64,000 bases of DNA from assembly GCA_947500005.1 (NCBI GenBank), contig CANMQJ010000015.1:62001-126000 (forward strand), in the 5' to 3' direction. This DNA is from an uncultured Paracoccaceae bacterium (GTDB lineage Bacteria; Pseudomonadota; Alphaproteobacteria; Rhodobacterales; Rhodobacteraceae). The notes beneath the pieces are model-generated. The model did no database searches and was not told where the DNA came from. It was given only the letters and a program-made list of their open reading frames with translations. The position numbers were made by a program, and so were the translations under genes. Each line of letters opens with the position of its first letter. Position 1 is the first letter of the stretch. This document shows, one piece after another, positions 1 to 8,979 of this stretch.

Positions 1-1
1 C

Positions 2-907
2 AACGGCGGCACCGACGAGACATGGGAGATGATGCAAGCCGCCGACGTGATCGTGTTCATGGGCTGCCGCGCGGGGTCCACCACGACCGCCCGGTGGGAG
101 GCGCCCAGCGTCGGCACCCGCATCGTGCATTTCGACGTGGATCCGATGGTGATCGGGGCCAACCTGCCGACCGAGGTGGGCGTCGTGGGCGACCTGTCCA
201 TGTCGCTGGCCATGGTCAATGCCGAGCTTGACCGGCGCGGGCAGGGCACGGAAACCTTTGGCGGCGCGAAGGCTGTTGCCGACATCAAGCGTCGCAAGTT
301 CGAGATATTCGACCGCATCGCAACCGAGGATACGCGCCCGATCCGCCCTGAACGCGTCATTGCGGACCTGATGAAGGTGCTGCCTGCCGATGCGACGGTG
401 GTGTCCGACCCCGGCACCTCCTGCCCCTATTACTCGGCCTATTACCAGCAGCAGCTTGCCGGGCGCTATTTCATCACCAACCGCGCGCATGGCGCATTGG
501 GCTATGCGCTGGCGGCTTCGCTGGGCGCCTGGCACGGACGCCCATCGTCCAAGACGGTCGCCCTGATGGGCGATGGCTCCTTCGGCTTCACCGTTGGCGA
601 ATTGGAAACCGTTTGCCGCTGCCGTGCGCCGATCACCTTCGTGGTCTTTTCGAACGCCAGCTACGGCTGGATCAAGGCCAGCCAGATGGCTGACAAGGGC
701 GCGCGCTATTACAACGTCGATTTCGGCCGCGTGGACCAGGCCGCCGTCGCGTCGGCCTATGGCGTGAAATCTTGGCGGGTCGAGGATCCGGCACAGCTGC
801 AATCGGTCCTGCGGCACGCGGTGGAGCATGATGGCCCCACCCTTGTCGACGTGATCTGCCAGCCACTGGAAGAGGCAAACGCCCCGGTCCGCCGCTGGAT
901 GGGCTGA
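2..907 (+). CDS. ThDP-dependent enzyme, acetolactate synthase-like (3' part only)
   Basis: This frame is open from the left edge, so the gene begins before the window and only about 301 C-terminal residues are visible. They cover the end of the central domain and the thiamine-diphosphate-binding domain. The cofactor motif is visible: GDG near 'ALMGDGSFGF' followed about 27 residues later by Asn in 'FSNASYGW', which in this family holds Mg2+ and ThDP. The family includes acetolactate synthase, benzoylformate decarboxylase and related 2-oxo-acid lyases; the visible part does not fix the substrate. A strong terminator follows at once, so this is the last gene of its transcript. It converges with the tct transporter genes. 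Confidence 0.85.
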   Translation, partial: NGGTDETWEMMQAADVIVFMGCRAGSTTTARWEAPSVGTRIVHFDVDPMVIGANLPTEVGVVGDLSMSLAMVNAELDRRGQGTETFGGAKAVADIKRRKFEIFDRIATEDTRPIRPERVIADLMKVLPADATVVSDPGTSCPYYSAYYQQQLAGRYFITNRAHGALGYALAASLGAWHGRPSSKTVALMGDGSFGFTVGELETVCRCRAPITFVVFSNASYGWIKASQMADKGARYYNVDFGRVDQAAVASAYGVKSWRVEDPAQLQSVLRHAVEHDGPTLVDVICQPLEEANAPVRRWMG

Positions 908-939
908 AAGCTCCCCCGCTGCAAGACAACACTCCCCCT

Positions 940-971
940 GCCCCGGTCGCTGTCGCGCCCGGGGCTTTTTT
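940..971 (+). terminator. Rho-independent terminator after the ThDP enzyme gene
   Basis: A perfect 7-bp stem (GCCCCGG at 940-946, CCGGGGC at 959-965) closes a 12-nt loop and is followed by six T residues at 966-971. It lies 33 bp after the ThDP gene stop and just before the convergent end of the tctA-like gene. Confidence 0.88.
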
Positions 972-975
972 CGGC

Positions 976-2463
976 TCAGTCGATCCTCGGCGCGCGGATG
1001 CGCAGGAAATAGATGAACACGCCGGTCATGACGTAAAGCCCGATGCTGATCGGGCTGGCGAAGAATGTCATCACATCCCCATCCGAGGTGATGAGGGCCC
1101 GGCGCAGGTAAAGCTCAAGGTAAGGGCCCAGGATGATCCCCATCAGCATCGGCACCAGGGGATAGGCCATCAGCCGCAACCCCCAGGCAAAGACCCCGAT
1201 CGCCAGCGCCATCCACATCTGGAACACCGAATAGGTCGAGGCGTAGGTGCCCACCATCGCAATCATCGCGATGAAGGCATAGAGAACCCCCCGGTTCATC
1301 CGCGCAAGCCAGATGTAATAGGGGCCGAAGACCAGGACCGACAGGAAGACGAAGACCGCCGCGACCATCAGCGCCGCAAACATCGGGGCAATGGTCGCCA
1401 TCTCGTTTGTCAGCAGGCCCGGGCCCGGCACCAGCCCGTGGATGAGCAGCACGCCGAAGATGATCGCCGTGACCGAGTCGCCCGGGATGCCCAGCGTCAG
1501 CAGCGGCACGACAGCCCCACCACACATCGCGTTATTGGCCGATTCAGCCGCTGCCAGCCCCTCATGCGAGCCGTTTCCGTATTCCTCGGGCTTGCGGCTC
1601 ACCCGCTTGGCCTCGGCATAGGCGACGAAGGACGCCATCGAGGCGCCACCGCCCGGCAGCATCCCGATCAACACCCCGATGACCGAGCTTTTGATGTAGG
1701 TCAGAGCCCCGATCTCGCGGATCTCGGACCATTTCGGGATGAAATCGCGATGCGTGACCTTGAACTCGGGCGCATCCAGCACGCCACGCTTGGGCGCGCC
1801 ACCCTGCAGCAGCAGCTCGCAGACCGCGAAAAGCCCGATCACCGCCGGTAGCAACTGCACCCCCTCGATAAGATTGGCGCTGCCGAAATCGAACCGGCCC
1901 TGCGCGACCATGTTGTCGAACCCCACGGTCGAGATCATCAGCCCCAGCGTCACGGTGACGAGGCTTTTCCAGATCGAGCCCTTGGCCACGATCACCACCG
2001 TTACCACGGCCATGAAGACGAGCGCGAACTTGTCCGGCGTACGGAACAGCAGGGCAAACTCGCTCATCGGTACGGCCACGAACATCAGCACCAAAGCGCC
2101 CAGCACACCCCCGATCGAGGAGGCCAGCGCATCGAGGCTCAAGGCCTTGGCCCCGTGCCCGCGCTTCATCAGCGCATGCCCCTCCATCGTGGTGATCGCG
2201 CCCGAGGCCGCGCCGGGAATGTTGACCGTGATGCCGGTCACGCTTCCCGCATAGATCCCGGCCATGAAGATCGCCATCACCATGACCAGCGCGTTCGTCA
2301 GCTCCATCGCGAAGGTGAACGGCAGCAGCAGCGCGATCGCCAGTGTTGCGGTCAGCCCCGGAATGGCGCCAAAGACCAGCCCCATGATGAAGCCGCCCAC
2401 GAGGTAGAGAAAGGTTTCGGCATTGGCCAGCGCCGCGAAGCCGCCCAGGATATCCCCGGTCAT
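976..2463 (-). CDS. tctA: Tripartite tricarboxylate transporter, large permease TctA
   Basis: This 495-residue polytopic membrane protein is the large subunit of a TTT-family secondary transporter, at the usual family length of about 500. The glycine-rich 'GMLPGGGASMASFVAYAEAKR' region is the hallmark loop of TctA. Hydrophobic segments run throughout. Its ATG shares one base with the TGA of the upstream tctB (TGATG at 2461-2465), which indicates translational coupling. It is the last gene of a tctC-tctB-tctA operon on the minus strand. Substrates in this family are carboxylates; the specific one is set by TctC and cannot be read from the sequence. Confidence 0.93.
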   Translation of the reverse strand: MTGDILGGFAALANAETFLYLVGGFIMGLVFGAIPGLTATLAIALLLPFTFAMELTNALVMVMAIFMAGIYAGSVTGITVNIPGAASGAITTMEGHALMKRGHGAKALSLDALASSIGGVLGALVLMFVAVPMSEFALLFRTPDKFALVFMAVVTVVIVAKGSIWKSLVTVTLGLMISTVGFDNMVAQGRFDFGSANLIEGVQLLPAVIGLFAVCELLLQGGAPKRGVLDAPEFKVTHRDFIPKWSEIREIGALTYIKSSVIGVLIGMLPGGGASMASFVAYAEAKRVSRKPEEYGNGSHEGLAAAESANNAMCGGAVVPLLTLGIPGDSVTAIIFGVLLIHGLVPGPGLLTNEMATIAPMFAALMVAAVFVFLSVLVFGPYYIWLARMNRGVLYAFIAMIAMVGTYASTYSVFQMWMALAIGVFAWGLRLMAYPLVPMLMGIILGPYLELYLRRALITSDGDVMTFFASPISIGLYVMTGVFIYFLRIRAPRID

Positions 2464-2924
2464 CAGAACATCCCCTGCGGCAGGAACAGGTCAAAGAGTT
2501 GCTGGAAGAACAACCAGCCCACCCCGGTCACGCCGATGGAGATCAGCGCCGAGGTCGCAAGCGCCCGCAGGGGCCCGATCCGCTCCTGTTCGAACAACCA
2601 GCCGACGGCAAAGGTATAGGCGGCGGTGGCGATCCAGTAACCCAAAGGCTCGAATGCGGCGATGAACCCGCCGGTCAAAGCGATCAGCGCGACGCTGCGC
2701 AGGGCGAAATCCCCTTCCCTCTCGCCCGCGGAGGCCTCGCCTCGCAGGTTCTCGACCAGCACGCCTAGGGCGCCGACAGCCAGAAGAACCACCAGGATCA
2801 GCGGAAGAAAGGACGGGCCAGGTTCGCCCCGAGCAAAGGGAAGCGGCAGTTCCAGCGCCTGCAAGAGATAACCCAGGTCGAGGACCAGGATGAAAAGGGC
2901 GAAAACGACCTGGCGGTTCATCAT
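2463..2924 (-). CDS. tctB: Tripartite tricarboxylate transporter, small permease TctB
   Basis: This protein of about 153 residues has four predicted hydrophobic segments and is the small membrane subunit that pairs with TctA. Two adjacent ATG codons (2924 and 2921) are possible starts, beginning MMNRQVVFALF. A GGAGAAGG stretch lies somewhat far upstream. The frame stays open further upstream, but that part is non-hydrophobic and runs through an intercistronic hairpin, so I reject the longer start. The stop overlaps the tctA start by one base. Confidence 0.85.
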   Translation of the reverse strand: MMNRQVVFALFILVLDLGYLLQALELPLPFARGEPGPSFLPLILVVLLAVGALGVLVENLRGEASAGEREGDFALRSVALIALTGGFIAAFEPLGYWIATAAYTFAVGWLFEQERIGPLRALATSALISIGVTGVGWLFFQQLFDLFLPQGMF

Positions 2925-2965
2925 CACGGGCGGCGGCCTTCTCCGGTCAGTTGTCTCTTGTACAA

Positions 2966-2994
2966 CGACCCGGCCGTGTTTCACAGCCGGGTCG
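2966..2994 (-). terminator. Intercistronic hairpin between tctC and tctB
   Basis: A perfect 9-bp inverted repeat (CGACCCGGC at 2966-2974, GCCGGGTCG at 2986-2994) has an 11-nt loop. It lies in the 94-bp gap after the periplasmic binding-protein gene and before the membrane subunits. No T-run follows on the minus strand, so it is more likely an attenuator or 3'-end stabiliser that lets tctC be made in excess than a full terminator. That role is inference. Confidence 0.5.
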
Positions 2995-3018
2995 CGTCGT
3001 GAGTGGTGTTGGCGCGGC

Positions 3019-4005
3019 TCAGTCGCCGATAACGCCCTCGGCCTTGAGCTTGTCCAGCATCGCGGTTGCGCGCTCCTGAGTTCGCTGGACAAAGGCTTCG
3101 GCCTCGGCCCCGTCCATCCAATAGGCGTTCATCCCCGTGGCCGCCGCCTTTTCCTGGAACTCCGGATTGTCGAATGCGGCCTTGAACGCCTCGGTCAGGG
3201 TCTGCTTGATCTCGTCGGGCGTTTCGGCCGGCACGGCCAGCACGCGCATGCCGCCCCAGACCACGTCATAACCCAACTCCTTGAAGGTGGGCACATCCGG
3301 CAGGCTGGGGTCGCGCTTGTCGCCCATCACGGCCAGGATGTTGACCTGCCCGGCGTCATGCGCGCCCGCGACGGTCGCATAGCTCAGGCTTCCGGCATCG
3401 TTCTCGCCCGACAACAGCGCTTCGCGCTGCTCGGCCGAGCCGTTGGGGAAGGGAATGTGGTTCAGCTCCACCCCCAGCTTGTCGGCCATGTCCAGCGCGT
3501 GCAGGTGCCAGATCCCCGCGATGCCCGAGTTCGAGACGGTCACCTCGCCCGGCGCCTCCTTGGCGGCGGCGATGAAATCGTCCAGCGTCTCCCAGCCGGT
3601 ATCGGCATTCACTGCCAGAACCGTCGGGTAAAGCGTGACATTTGCCAGGTAGCTGAGCTGCGAGGTATCGTAACCCGGCACGAGGTTCTTGTAAGGCACG
3701 GTGATCATGCTGTCCCAGGTGAGCGAGCCGATCGTATAGCCGTCGGGCCGCGACTTCATCAGGCGCAGCGTGCCCACGCCCGATTGCGCGCCGGTAACGT
3801 TGTGCGTGCGGATGCCAACGCCAAGGGGTTCCTCGGCATATTGGAGAAAGGTGCGCATCACCGTGTCGGTACCGCCGCCCGCGCTCCAAGGCATGATATG
3901 GGTGATGTCCTTGGTCGGATAGTCCTGCGCGCCCGCGGCGAACGCGGCCGTGGCAGCCAGCGCCAGTCCCGCAATCCCCGCGCGGATGCTGTTTCGGATC
4001 GTCAT
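3019..4005 (-). CDS. tctC: TctC-type solute-binding protein of a TTT transporter
   Basis: This 328-residue exported protein begins with a Sec signal peptide (about residues 1-26, 'GLALAATAAFAAGAQDYP'). The mature start 'YPTKDITHIMPWSAGGGTD' is typical of the Bug/TctC family, whose usual length is about 320. It would bind a carboxylate in the periplasm and deliver it to TctAB. It is the first gene of the tctCBA operon. A 184-bp divergent gap to the VOC gene carries a TTGTATACAA palindrome. Confidence 0.92.
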   Translation of the reverse strand: MTIRNSIRAGIAGLALAATAAFAAGAQDYPTKDITHIMPWSAGGGTDTVMRTFLQYAEEPLGVGIRTHNVTGAQSGVGTLRLMKSRPDGYTIGSLTWDSMITVPYKNLVPGYDTSQLSYLANVTLYPTVLAVNADTGWETLDDFIAAAKEAPGEVTVSNSGIAGIWHLHALDMADKLGVELNHIPFPNGSAEQREALLSGENDAGSLSYATVAGAHDAGQVNILAVMGDKRDPSLPDVPTFKELGYDVVWGGMRVLAVPAETPDEIKQTLTEAFKAAFDNPEFQEKAAATGMNAYWMDGAEAEAFVQRTQERATAMLDKLKAEGVIGD

Positions 4006-4096
4006 TATGATACCCTCTCTGTCTGCTGTGTCGCGCGGTTCCGCCTTCGGGGCGGCGCCCGACCGTTCGAATGGCTACCGCCTTGGGCGGTTCTTT

Positions 4097-4106
4097 TTGT
4101 ATACAA
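4097..4106. promoter_or_regulatory. Palindromic operator candidate TTGTATACAA
   Basis: A perfect 10-bp palindrome lies in the divergent gap between tctC (minus) and the VOC gene (plus). Another TATAC half-like element follows at about 4112. GTATAC-centred palindromes also occur in two further divergent gaps of this island (6358-6365 and 15966-15981), which suggests a shared regulator. GntR-family regulators are known to bind palindromes of this kind, but no GntR gene is in the window. Confidence 0.45.
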
Positions 4107-4189
4107 CATGCTATACATTAAAGAGTGCATTGCAACGGTTTTTCCGCCAGACCATTCTGGAGACCACCCGTTCCCACCGGAGAGACCCC

Positions 4190-5065
4190 ATGAATACCGC
4201 CAACACGCCGCCCAAAGGTGCGATCACGCTGGATCACAGCGGAAGTTTCGTGACCGACCCGGATGCGGCGCGTGCGGCGCTGGAAAGTCTCGGCTTCACC
4301 GTCACGCCCTGGTCGGCGCAGGTGCAACCCGATCCCGATACGGGCCAGATGCGCCTGACCGGAACCGGCAATATCTGCGTCATGCTGGGCGAAGGCTACC
4401 TGGAGTTCCTCGCCCATACCGCCGATACCGCGCTGGGGCTGGAATTCCGCGCCGCGCTGAAGCGTCGGGCGGGGCTGCACCTTGCCGCCTTCGGCAGCGC
4501 CGACGCCGCCGCCGATCACGCCGCCCTGACCGCGCAGGGGCTGGAGATGCGGCCGCTGGTCCATTTCTCGCGGGAGGTCGAGACCGAGACCGGAACGGCC
4601 GAGGCCGCCTTTACCGTCGCCCGCCTTGCCCCCGGAGCGATGCCCGAAGGGCGCGTACAGGTCGTCACCCATCACAGCGTCGCCGCCATGTGGCAGGATC
4701 GCTGGACTCACCACCCCAATGGCGCGCTGGCCCTCCGGTCGATGGTCATCTCGGCCCCCGATCCCGAGGAGGCCGCCGCCCGCTTCGCCCGGATCCTCCA
4801 CCGGCCCGCAGAGCGCCATGGTGAAGGCTTGCGGATCGGGCTTGACCGGGGCGCGCTCGAATTCTTGCCCGAGGGTGCCGCCACCGCGCTTGTCGGAGAG
4901 CCGGTCGAACAGGGGCACACCTGTTTCGCCGCGCTGCGCGTCGCCGTCACCAGCCTCGCCCCCTTCGCCGACCGGACCGGCGGGCGTATGCTCACGGACG
5001 GCACGCTCGCCCTGCCCTTCGCGCCCGAGCTTGGACGCGGCTGCTGGCTATTCGAGACCGCCTAG
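4190..5065 (+). CDS. Glyoxalase-like (VOC superfamily) protein
   Basis: The ATG at 4190 is preceded by GGAGAGA, giving 291 residues; the upstream extension crosses the promoter gap and is rejected. The sequence has the two-module pattern of the glyoxalase-like domain: an N-terminal part with 'GNICVMLGEGYLEFLAH' and a second part with 'VVTHHSVAAMWQDRW' and 'FLPEGAA'. Members of this superfamily bind a metal and act as lyases, isomerases or dioxygenases; I cannot assign a substrate. The stop overlaps the stop region of the convergent FAD oxidoreductase by 4 bp. Its position next to tctC suggests a role in using the transported compound. Confidence 0.75.
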   Translation: MNTANTPPKGAITLDHSGSFVTDPDAARAALESLGFTVTPWSAQVQPDPDTGQMRLTGTGNICVMLGEGYLEFLAHTADTALGLEFRAALKRRAGLHLAAFGSADAAADHAALTAQGLEMRPLVHFSREVETETGTAEAAFTVARLAPGAMPEGRVQVVTHHSVAAMWQDRWTHHPNGALALRSMVISAPDPEEAAARFARILHRPAERHGEGLRIGLDRGALEFLPEGAATALVGEPVEQGHTCFAALRVAVTSLAPFADRTGGRMLTDGTLALPFAPELGRGCWLFETA

Positions 5066-6318
5066 CCGAACCGCGCCGCGGCAAAGGGGGCAAGGTCGAT
5101 CCCCAGCATTTCTCCGGTCACCAGCTGTGCCACCAGTTCGCCGGTCCGCGCCGACCCCACCAGCCCGACATGACCGTGCCCAAAGGCGTGGATCACCCCC
5201 TCCAGCCTTGCCTGGCCGATCACCGGCAACCCGTCCGGCGTGCTGGGCCGCGAGCCCAGCCAGACCCGCGCCTCACCCACATCGAGATCGGGGAACACCG
5301 CCGCCAGGTGCTTGCGCAGGATCTCGGCCCGACGCCAGTCCGGGGCGGCATCCACGCCCGAGATCTCGACCTGCCCGGCGCAGCGGATGCCATTTGCCAG
5401 CCGGCTGATGACGACCTTGCGGTCGCCGACCATGACCGAGGTACGCGGCCCCGGAAGGTTCCCGCCGCCCTCGACCATCACGTGATATCCCCGCTCGGCC
5501 TCCAGCGGCACCCGGTCCCCTGCCCCGCGCGCCAGCACGGCCGACCGCGCCCCGCTGGCGATCACCGCAGCGTCGCAGGCGATATCGCCCTGGCCGGTCT
5601 TGACCGCGACCAGCCGACCCGCCCTCTCGGAGAACCCTGTCGCGCGCGCTGCAAGACGCCGCCAGCCGCGCGCCTCGACATGGTCGATCAGGCCCGCGCA
5701 ATACGCACCGGGATTCAGGCACTGGCCTGCCTCGGGCACGAAGACACCGAACCGGTATCCCGGCGCGAGATCAGGCTGGCGCTGCGCGAGGTCTTGGCCC
5801 TCAATCTCCTCGAAGGCGATGCCAAGTTCGGACCGGATGCGCCAGGCCAAGGCCTCGGCCTCGAACCCGGCGCGGTCGGGATAGACATGCATCAGGCCAG
5901 ACTCCGCGTCGATAAGCTCCGCCAGCCCGGCGCGCCCGGCCACTTCGGCATGGCGCTGCGGCGCCTCCTTGAGCAGAGCGCGCAAGGCGGTGGCGGTGCG
6001 GCGCAGCTTCTCCTCGGTCGAGGCCGAGGCGAGATAACGCCACAGCCATCCGGCGGCACGCGGCAGATAGCTGGGTCGCACCCTGAGCGGCCCCATCGGA
6101 TCGGCCAGCCAGCCGGGCACCTGTCGCCACACGCCCGGCGAGGCCGGCGGCAAGATCGAGTGCGAGGAAAGCCAAGCCGCGTTGCCGTAGCTCGCCGCCT
6201 GCTCGCCGCCCGGCGGGCCCGGATCGACCAGGATCCCCGTCAGGCCCCGCTCGGCAAGTTGAAACGCGGCATGGGCGCCAACCACCCCTGCCCCGATCAC
6301 CACGACATCGGCCTTCAT
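5062..6318 (-). CDS. FAD-dependent oxidoreductase, D-amino-acid dehydrogenase (DadA)-like
   Basis: This 418-residue protein starts MKADVVVIGAGVVGAH, so the FAD-binding GxGxxG motif is directly at the N-terminus. A much longer open frame upstream is antisense to the gamma-glutamyltransferase gene and is rejected. The DAO fold continues with a C-terminal 'LPVIGQARLEGVIHAFGHGHVGL' element that contacts FAD in this family. DadA-type enzymes oxidise D-amino acids to 2-oxo acids via imines, passing electrons to the respiratory chain. It is divergent from the gamma-glutamyltransferase gene across a 90-bp gap with a TGTATACA palindrome. Substrate choice is inferred from neighbours. Confidence 0.85.
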   Translation of the reverse strand: MKADVVVIGAGVVGAHAAFQLAERGLTGILVDPGPPGGEQAASYGNAAWLSSHSILPPASPGVWRQVPGWLADPMGPLRVRPSYLPRAAGWLWRYLASASTEEKLRRTATALRALLKEAPQRHAEVAGRAGLAELIDAESGLMHVYPDRAGFEAEALAWRIRSELGIAFEEIEGQDLAQRQPDLAPGYRFGVFVPEAGQCLNPGAYCAGLIDHVEARGWRRLAARATGFSERAGRLVAVKTGQGDIACDAAVIASGARSAVLARGAGDRVPLEAERGYHVMVEGGGNLPGPRTSVMVGDRKVVISRLANGIRCAGQVEISGVDAAPDWRRAEILRKHLAAVFPDLDVGEARVWLGSRPSTPDGLPVIGQARLEGVIHAFGHGHVGLVGSARTGELVAQLVTGEMLGIDLAPFAAARFG

Positions 6319-6357
6319 CGCGCGCCCCTTTCCGCTGGTGGTCAATGGGTCCGATTC

Positions 6358-6365
6358 TGTATACA
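6358..6365. promoter_or_regulatory. Palindromic operator candidate TGTATACA
   Basis: An 8-bp perfect palindrome lies midway in the short divergent gap between the DadA-like gene and the gamma-glutamyltransferase gene. It shares the GTATAC core with 4097-4106 and 15966-15981. At this length it could occur by chance; position and repetition are the argument. Confidence 0.35.
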
Positions 6366-6408
6366 TCCTTGTGGACGAAAACAATCGCCACCCGGACAGG
6401 AGAGCCGC

Positions 6409-7992
6409 ATGAAGCTGAGATACGAACCCGTCTATTCCTCGCGCCGCTCGGCAGTTCTGGCAGATAACATCGTGGCCACCTCGCAGCCGCTGGCGGCGCA
6501 GGCCGGGCTCGAGATGCTGCGCCGGGGCGGCAACGCGGTGGATGCCGCCATCGCTACCGCCGCCGCGCTGACCATCGTCGAGCCGACAGGCAACGGGCTG
6601 GGATCCGACGCGTTCTGCATCCTGTGGGACGGCAACGAATTGCACGGGATCAACGCATCGGGTCGCGCGCCCGCCGCGTGGACGCCCGAGCGTTTCGCCA
6701 ACGGCCTGCCCGAACGTGGCTGGGACAGCGTGACCGTTCCCGGCGCGGTCAGTGCCTGGGTGGATCTGTCCGAACGGTTCGGCACGCTCGACCTCGCCAC
6801 GCTGCTGGCCCCCGCGATCCGTTATGCCGAAGAAGGATTCCCCGTCTCGCCGGTAATCGCCACGCTCTGGGCCAAGGGGGCAGAGACGCTGAGGGACCAG
6901 CCCGGCTTCGCCGAAACCTTTCTGCCCGACGGCCGTGCACCGCGCGCGGGCGAGCGGTTCCGAAACCCCGGCGCCGCCCGCACCCTGCGCACCATCGCCG
7001 AGACGCGCGGCCGCGCCTTCTATGAGGGCGAGATCGCCGAAGAGATCGCGGCCTTCGCCCGTGCGCATGGTGGCGCAATGACGCTAGAGGATCTGGCGGG
7101 CCACGAGAACGACTGGTGCGGCACGATCAGCCAGGGTTTCGACGATGTCACCCTTCACGAGATCCCGCCCAACGGTCAGGGCATCGCAGCGCTGATGGCG
7201 CTGGGAATGCTCGACCACACCGACATCCACGACCATGGCCCGGACGACCTCGCAGCCGTCCACCTTCAGATCGAGGCGATCAAGCTGGCCTATGCCGACC
7301 TGCATCGCTTCGTCGCCGACCGCCCCCACATGACCAAGGTGCGTGAAACCGCGCTGCTCGACCCCGACTACCTTCGGTCGCGCGCGGCCCTGATCGACCC
7401 CGGCCGCGCGCAGGATCATGGCCCGGGCGCGCCCCGGCGCGGCGGAACGGTGTTGCTGAGCACGGGCGACGCGTCGGGCATGATGGTCAGCTTCATCCAG
7501 TCGAATTACATGGGCTTCGGATCGGGCGTGGTCGTGCCGGGCACCGGCATTTCCATGCAGAACCGTGGTGCTGGCTTCACCCTCGAAGAGGGCCATCCCA
7601 ACCGCGTCGCCCCCGGCAAGCGGCCCTTTCACACGATCATCCCGGGCTTTGCCATGAAAGGGGATCAGCCCTTGATGGCCTATGGCATGATGGGCGGTCC
7701 GATCCAGGCGCAGGGGCATCTGCAACTTCTGCTCAGGACGCAGCTCTGGGATCAGGATGTGCAGGTCGCCGCCGACGCGCCGCGGTGGCGAATGATCTCG
7801 GGGCTGGATGTCGCTTGCGAGCCTGAGCTTCCCGCCCTCGACGGGTTACACTCACTGGGCCACAAGGTGCAGGTCGAGGCGCCGGACAATGCCTTTGGTT
7901 TCGGCGGCGCGCAGCTTGTCCACCGTCTGCCGGATGGCGGCTACGCGGCAGGATCGGATCCGCGCAAGGACGGGCAGGCGGCGGGGTTCTGA
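6409..7992 (+). CDS. Gamma-glutamyltransferase family protein (YwrD-type)
   Basis: This 527-residue Ntn-hydrolase has its ATG at 6409 behind an AGGAGAG site. The N-terminal 'EMLRRGGNAVDAAIA' stretch is typical of GGT. The autocleavage/catalytic Thr is read from 'RRGGTVLLSTGD', which aligns with the TTHxSV.D motif of classical GGT; the second Thr and the His are replaced, as in the YwrD-like subgroup. The 'MGFGSGVVVPGTGISMQNRG' segment lines the active site. No clear signal peptide is seen. Such enzymes cleave gamma-glutamyl or related amide bonds. Beside a D-amino-acid oxidase it could release an amino acid from a conjugate; this is inference. Confidence 0.88.
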   Translation: MKLRYEPVYSSRRSAVLADNIVATSQPLAAQAGLEMLRRGGNAVDAAIATAAALTIVEPTGNGLGSDAFCILWDGNELHGINASGRAPAAWTPERFANGLPERGWDSVTVPGAVSAWVDLSERFGTLDLATLLAPAIRYAEEGFPVSPVIATLWAKGAETLRDQPGFAETFLPDGRAPRAGERFRNPGAARTLRTIAETRGRAFYEGEIAEEIAAFARAHGGAMTLEDLAGHENDWCGTISQGFDDVTLHEIPPNGQGIAALMALGMLDHTDIHDHGPDDLAAVHLQIEAIKLAYADLHRFVADRPHMTKVRETALLDPDYLRSRAALIDPGRAQDHGPGAPRRGGTVLLSTGDASGMMVSFIQSNYMGFGSGVVVPGTGISMQNRGAGFTLEEGHPNRVAPGKRPFHTIIPGFAMKGDQPLMAYGMMGGPIQAQGHLQLLLRTQLWDQDVQVAADAPRWRMISGLDVACEPELPALDGLHSLGHKVQVEAPDNAFGFGGAQLVHRLPDGGYAAGSDPRKDGQAAGF

Positions 7993-8064
7993 AAACGCCG
8001 AAGTGGTGGACTTGATGGGTACCCGCCATTCCGGCAACCAGGTAGCAGGGCGCACCAAGGGTGC

Positions 8065-8979
8065 CTATGCCTGTTCGCCGGGGCCCCGCAATCCGTCGAG
8101 CAAGTGCCGTGCCGCCTCGGGGTCCAAGCGTCCGCGCTCACCGATCAGCACCAGCTTGCACCCCTCTGGCCGATCCGCCGGCGCGGGCGAAAGGGCGGCG
8201 CGGGTACCGACCAGTTGAAACAGCATCCGCCCTTCCCCCCCCGCGAAGCTGAGGAACCCCTTGCCGCGCAAGAGCGTGTCGGCAAGCTGCGAGATTACCC
8301 GCTGAAAGGAGTGCAGATCCAGCGCCCCCTCATGCTCCCATTCGAGATGGATGAACCGACTGTCATCGTGCGGCCGTACCGCCGATACGGTCCGCCACTG
8401 GGGCTCGGCGACGAATAGCGCGGCGAGCGGGACCGGCTCGTCCATGTCGAAGGTGTGCCGCTTCCCCTGAACGGTCAGCGTGGCGCGAAGCGTGGAAAGG
8501 TCGTCGGATGTGGCCTCAACTGTCTTGGACAGGAACAGGATGTCCGAGCCCCGCACCTGCGCCTGCCATAGCGGGTCGCTCTTGCGCCGGGCCGCGTCGG
8601 GTGCATCCACGATGCCAATCACGGTCTCGAGCCGCGCCTGCGTCCAGATCACCGGGTCCATCAGGGACTGCACGATGCCTGCCGGGTCGGCCACGCCGCT
8701 GGCCTCGATCACGATCAGCTCGGGTTTCGGGGCACGGGACAGGACCAGTTTCAGCGTCCGCATCAGATCGCCCTGCAAGGAACAGCAGATACAGCCGTTC
8801 TTGAGGCCGATCACGCCCTCTGCCGTCGCATCGAGCAGGTCGACGTCGATATTGATCGATCCGAAATCGTTCACGATGGCCGCGATCCGCAGGCCGTGAT
8901 CCCCTTGCAGCAGACGATTGATGAACGTGGTCTTGCCCGCCCCCAGAAAGCCCGTGACAACGAGGACCGGAACGCTCAC
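8065..8979 (-). CDS. CobW/COG0523-type G3E GTPase, putative metallochaperone
   Basis: This 304-residue protein carries the P-loop 'GFLGAGKTTFINRLL' at residues 9-23 and the CxCC metal motif 'NGCICCSLQGDL' near residue 61, both diagnostic of COG0523 GTPases. The family inserts or delivers Zn, Co or other metals to target enzymes. It is the last gene of a long minus-strand operon, and its ATG overlaps the stop of the amidohydrolase gene by 4 bp. The two genes before it encode metal-dependent hydrolases (amidohydrolase, M81), so it may metallate one of them; this is inference from context. Confidence 0.87.
   Translation of the reverse strand: MSVPVLVVTGFLGAGKTTFINRLLQGDHGLRIAAIVNDFGSINIDVDLLDATAEGVIGLKNGCICCSLQGDLMRTLKLVLSRAPKPELIVIEASGVADPAGIVQSLMDPVIWTQARLETVIGIVDAPDAARRKSDPLWQAQVRGSDILFLSKTVEATSDDLSTLRATLTVQGKRHTFDMDEPVPLAALFVAEPQWRTVSAVRPHDDSRFIHLEWEHEGALDLHSFQRVISQLADTLLRGKGFLSFAGGEGRMLFQLVGTRAALSPAPADRPEGCKLVLIGERGRLDPEAARHLLDGLRGPGEQA

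Noticed and set aside
2890..4824. A 644-codon plus-strand frame
   Set aside because: Antisense to tctC and out of frame with the VOC gene; no domain. High-GC third positions create long stop-free shadows here.
5170..6408. Upstream extension of the gamma-glutamyltransferase frame
   Set aside because: The extension is antisense to the FAD oxidoreductase and crosses the divergent promoter; the ATG at 6409 has a good ribosome-binding site and fits family length.
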